Shown piece after piece: positions 61,800-64,000 of a stretch of 64,000 nucleotides of DNA. The DNA lies in the NCBI RefSeq assembly GCF_902686445.1, contig NC_062227.1, positions 25,288,777 to 25,352,776 on the forward strand, given 5' to 3'. This DNA comes from Sciurus carolinensis. Lineage: Eukaryota; Chordata; Mammalia; Rodentia; Sciuridae. Below the pieces are notes generated by a model. The model saw only the letters and a program-made list of their open reading frames with translations. It made no database searches and had not been told where the DNA came from. The position numbers were made by a program, and so were the translations under genes. The first letter of the stretch is position 1; every line of letters begins with the position of its first letter.

Positions 61800-62520
61800 T
61801 TGTTAGTTTGATTTTTATAACAGCTTTTTTGAGGTAGAGTTCACACATCATAAAATTTTATCATTAATCATATTCCAAAACTGTACAACCATCATCACTA
61901 ATCTTAGAACATCAAAACATAACCTTATATCACTTAGTGGTCACTACTCATTCTACTATTCTCTTCTTCTGCCCAAACCCCTGGTAATCACAGATCTATT
62001 TTCTTTCTCAGTGGATTTGCCTGTCCTTGGGCATTTTATGAAAACAGAATCCTATAACGTGTGACCTTTTCTGATGTCTTTTTTCACTTGCCATAATGTT
62101 TTTAAGGTTTATCCATGTATTTGTACTTCATTCCATTTTGCTTCCAAATAATATTCTGTTGTTCGGCAGTTCCATATTTTGTTTATCCACTCATCAGTTG
62201 ATAAGACATTTGTGTTATTTCCACTTTTTGCTGTCTTGAATAATGCTCCTGTGAGCATTCGAGGACAAGTGCTTTCATTTCTCATGGGCATATCCTTAGG
62301 AGTAGAAATGTTGGATCATAGGGTTGCTCTATATTTGACATTCCAAGAAACTCCCACAATGTTTTCTCAAGTGGCTGCACCATTTTACATTCCCAGAGGC
62401 AGAATTTGAGGATTCCAGTCTCTTCACATCTTCAAGAACCCTTGTTATTTCTTTTTTGTTATTTTAGTTACATATTTTTAGTCATCCTAGTGTGTCTTAA
62501 GTTATTTAGGTCCAAAAGTA
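61800..62520 (-). mobile_element. Old L1 3'UTR/ORF2 remnant, antisense
   Basis: CTTTTTTGAGGTAGAGTTCA, AACCCCTGGTAATCACAGAT, GGGCATATCCTTAGGAGTAG and CTCAAGTGGCTGCACCATTT follow reversed text of an old L1. No coding frame survives. Confidence 0.78.
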
Positions 62521-64000
62521 TGGATTATTATCTTTATATGTACTACTAATATCCTGACAAGCAGAAGTGGGATGAAGCAACTATTGGTCAGTGATTACAG
62601 CAGTAGATGTAGTAATAGTAGTGCTTTCAGAAGTAATAAAAGCAGTGCTAGTAGAACAGAACTCCCCATTATTGAATGTGTACTTTGTTGCAGGCACTTG
62701 GCCGAATATGCTATTTATCACATCTTCATCCTCACAGCGGAGCTTTTAAGATGTTATCTCTGGTATACAGTTAACATGGAGAACTTACATTATTTGGCCA
62801 ACGTTAGATTCATCTAAATCCAGTGTCAGTGTTCTCTACATTTCAGCACTTACCCATTGCCATGATAAGCTGTTGGAATTGGAGATGGTGAACTAGCAAT
62901 GCTTCAGGGAGGGGACAGAGGGCAGCCTGATTCAAGATACTCTTCTCTCTTGATATCATAAATCTACTTTACTAGTCAGGCCAGGTAGTTTGTTTTTCAT
63001 AGTGATAATATTCATTTGGTCATATGGGGTTCACTTGTAGGAGGTTGAGAGGGTCTTTTTTTTTTTTTTTGGTCATGACTGGATGCCATTTTCCCCTTTG
63101 TGTTGATTACTATTTTTTAATTACCATGGTTACTCTCTAATAAATATTTATGTGCTCAATGTATCTTGTTCAATTTATAGTCAGTTATTATGTTTAATAA
63201 TTCTTCTTTTGTTTGGCTGCACAATGCACTTTGTTATATCTGAAAACCCATTACTGTCACCTTATCAGGAAATGCACATTAAATTTCAATAGATGGATGG
63301 ATGGATGCTTTCAGGAAGCTTAGCCACTATTTTGGGGGAAAAGTATTCCACAAGAAAATGTAAAGGGAGGACTTAAAACAGAGTAATATTTGATAAATAT
63401 TTGCCCTGTGGGAACTGAAGCTAAGCTGTGAAATGAATTATAAATGAATACCAAATAGATGCTTTAGGAAGTTCTCCTGAATCATTAATAAATTGAGTCT
63501 CTTCAGCAAGTCTTTTCATATTTAATGCATTAACTGGATGTATTTGTGACATTTCTAAATGAAATGAGGGCAGCATGACCAAGATTGTCATGGTATGATG
63601 CCCACTTACATGACTAAAAATTATTTTAGATTTTAGGTCAGAACATAAATTGAAAACTATTGTTTGAAAAATATTGTTTGAAAAAAACTGCAGGAGGATT
63701 AGTGCAAAGAAAAAGTCCAAACACAAGTCAACAAATGTTTACTGTAATTAAGGGTTGCCTGTGCTTTGAAAAGTCACTTAATTCCTGTGAGTCCTCGTTT
63801 AAATATCTGTCAAGAAGGGAGCAGACTCTGGATTAGATCATCTCACTTGGCAAAATTTCTAACTCAGATGCAGTTTTGAAAATGGGTTTTGAAATATGAA
63901 GATAGGATAAGATACTAACATTAAAAATAACTGTCCTTTGAGCTAAACTTGTAATCAGTGTTCATTATTATGTCACAATGATTGATGGCTGTCTTCATTT
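62521..64000. other. Non-coding end of window
   Basis: A possible MIR3-like piece lies at 62665-62765 (AATGTGTACTTTGTTGCAGG). A poly(T) tract is at 63056-63071 and a short ATGG run at 63294-63306. No exon is recognised. Confidence 0.4.

Noticed and set aside
58278..64000. Search for the next L3MBTL4 exon (rest of MBT3)
   Set aside because: I saw no HFDGW-type block with splice borders; the exon probably lies right of the window.

Overview
The window is mammalian genomic DNA, almost entirely intronic and repeat-rich. Its only recognisable protein-coding gene is part of L3MBTL4 on the + strand (L3MBTL4 encodes a three-MBT-repeat chromatin reader). The SINEs are tRNA-derived ID elements, many on the minus strand, plus composite B1-ID elements (B1 joined to an ID). 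The young L1 copies share one 3' end. B1-ID composites of this kind are known from squirrels and dormice, so the host is most likely a sciurid rodent (squirrel, ground squirrel or marmot). Species cannot be fixed from this window alone.

Layout. 1-2635 is the 5' part of an antisense L1 (ORF1 and 5'UTR) with an ID SINE inserted in it. 2640-18600 is non-coding, with old LTR, L2-like, MIR, B1-ID and L1 remnants. 18605-25617 holds five consecutive L3MBTL4 exons separated by 1.1-2.0 kb introns. 25618-54623 is a single 29 kb intron filled mainly by L1 copies, most of them antisense to the gene. It includes a nearly full-length 5.5 kb L1 at 44396-49937, several 5'-truncated copies with target-site duplications, nested insertions and a solo-LTR-like element. 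54624-58277 holds two more exons. 58278-64000 is intron with MIR and L1 remnants.

The seven exons total 762 bp (254 codons) with one open frame, GT-AG borders and compatible phases (0,1,0,2,1,0,0). They encode the end of MBT repeat 1, all of repeat 2 and the first half of repeat 3. The upstream exons (N-terminus and start of repeat 1) and downstream exons (rest of repeat 3, zinc finger, SAM domain) lie outside the window. The aromatic-cage residues of repeat 2 are all present.

No bacterial-style operon, CRISPR array, functional RNA gene or novel gene system was found. The most unusual signals are a near-perfect 240 bp duplication inside one intron, a (TG)n(TA)n(T)20 tract that directly forms the splice acceptor of the sixth exon, a telomere-like hexamer run inside an L1 3'UTR, and the antisense L1 pile-up in the 29 kb intron.
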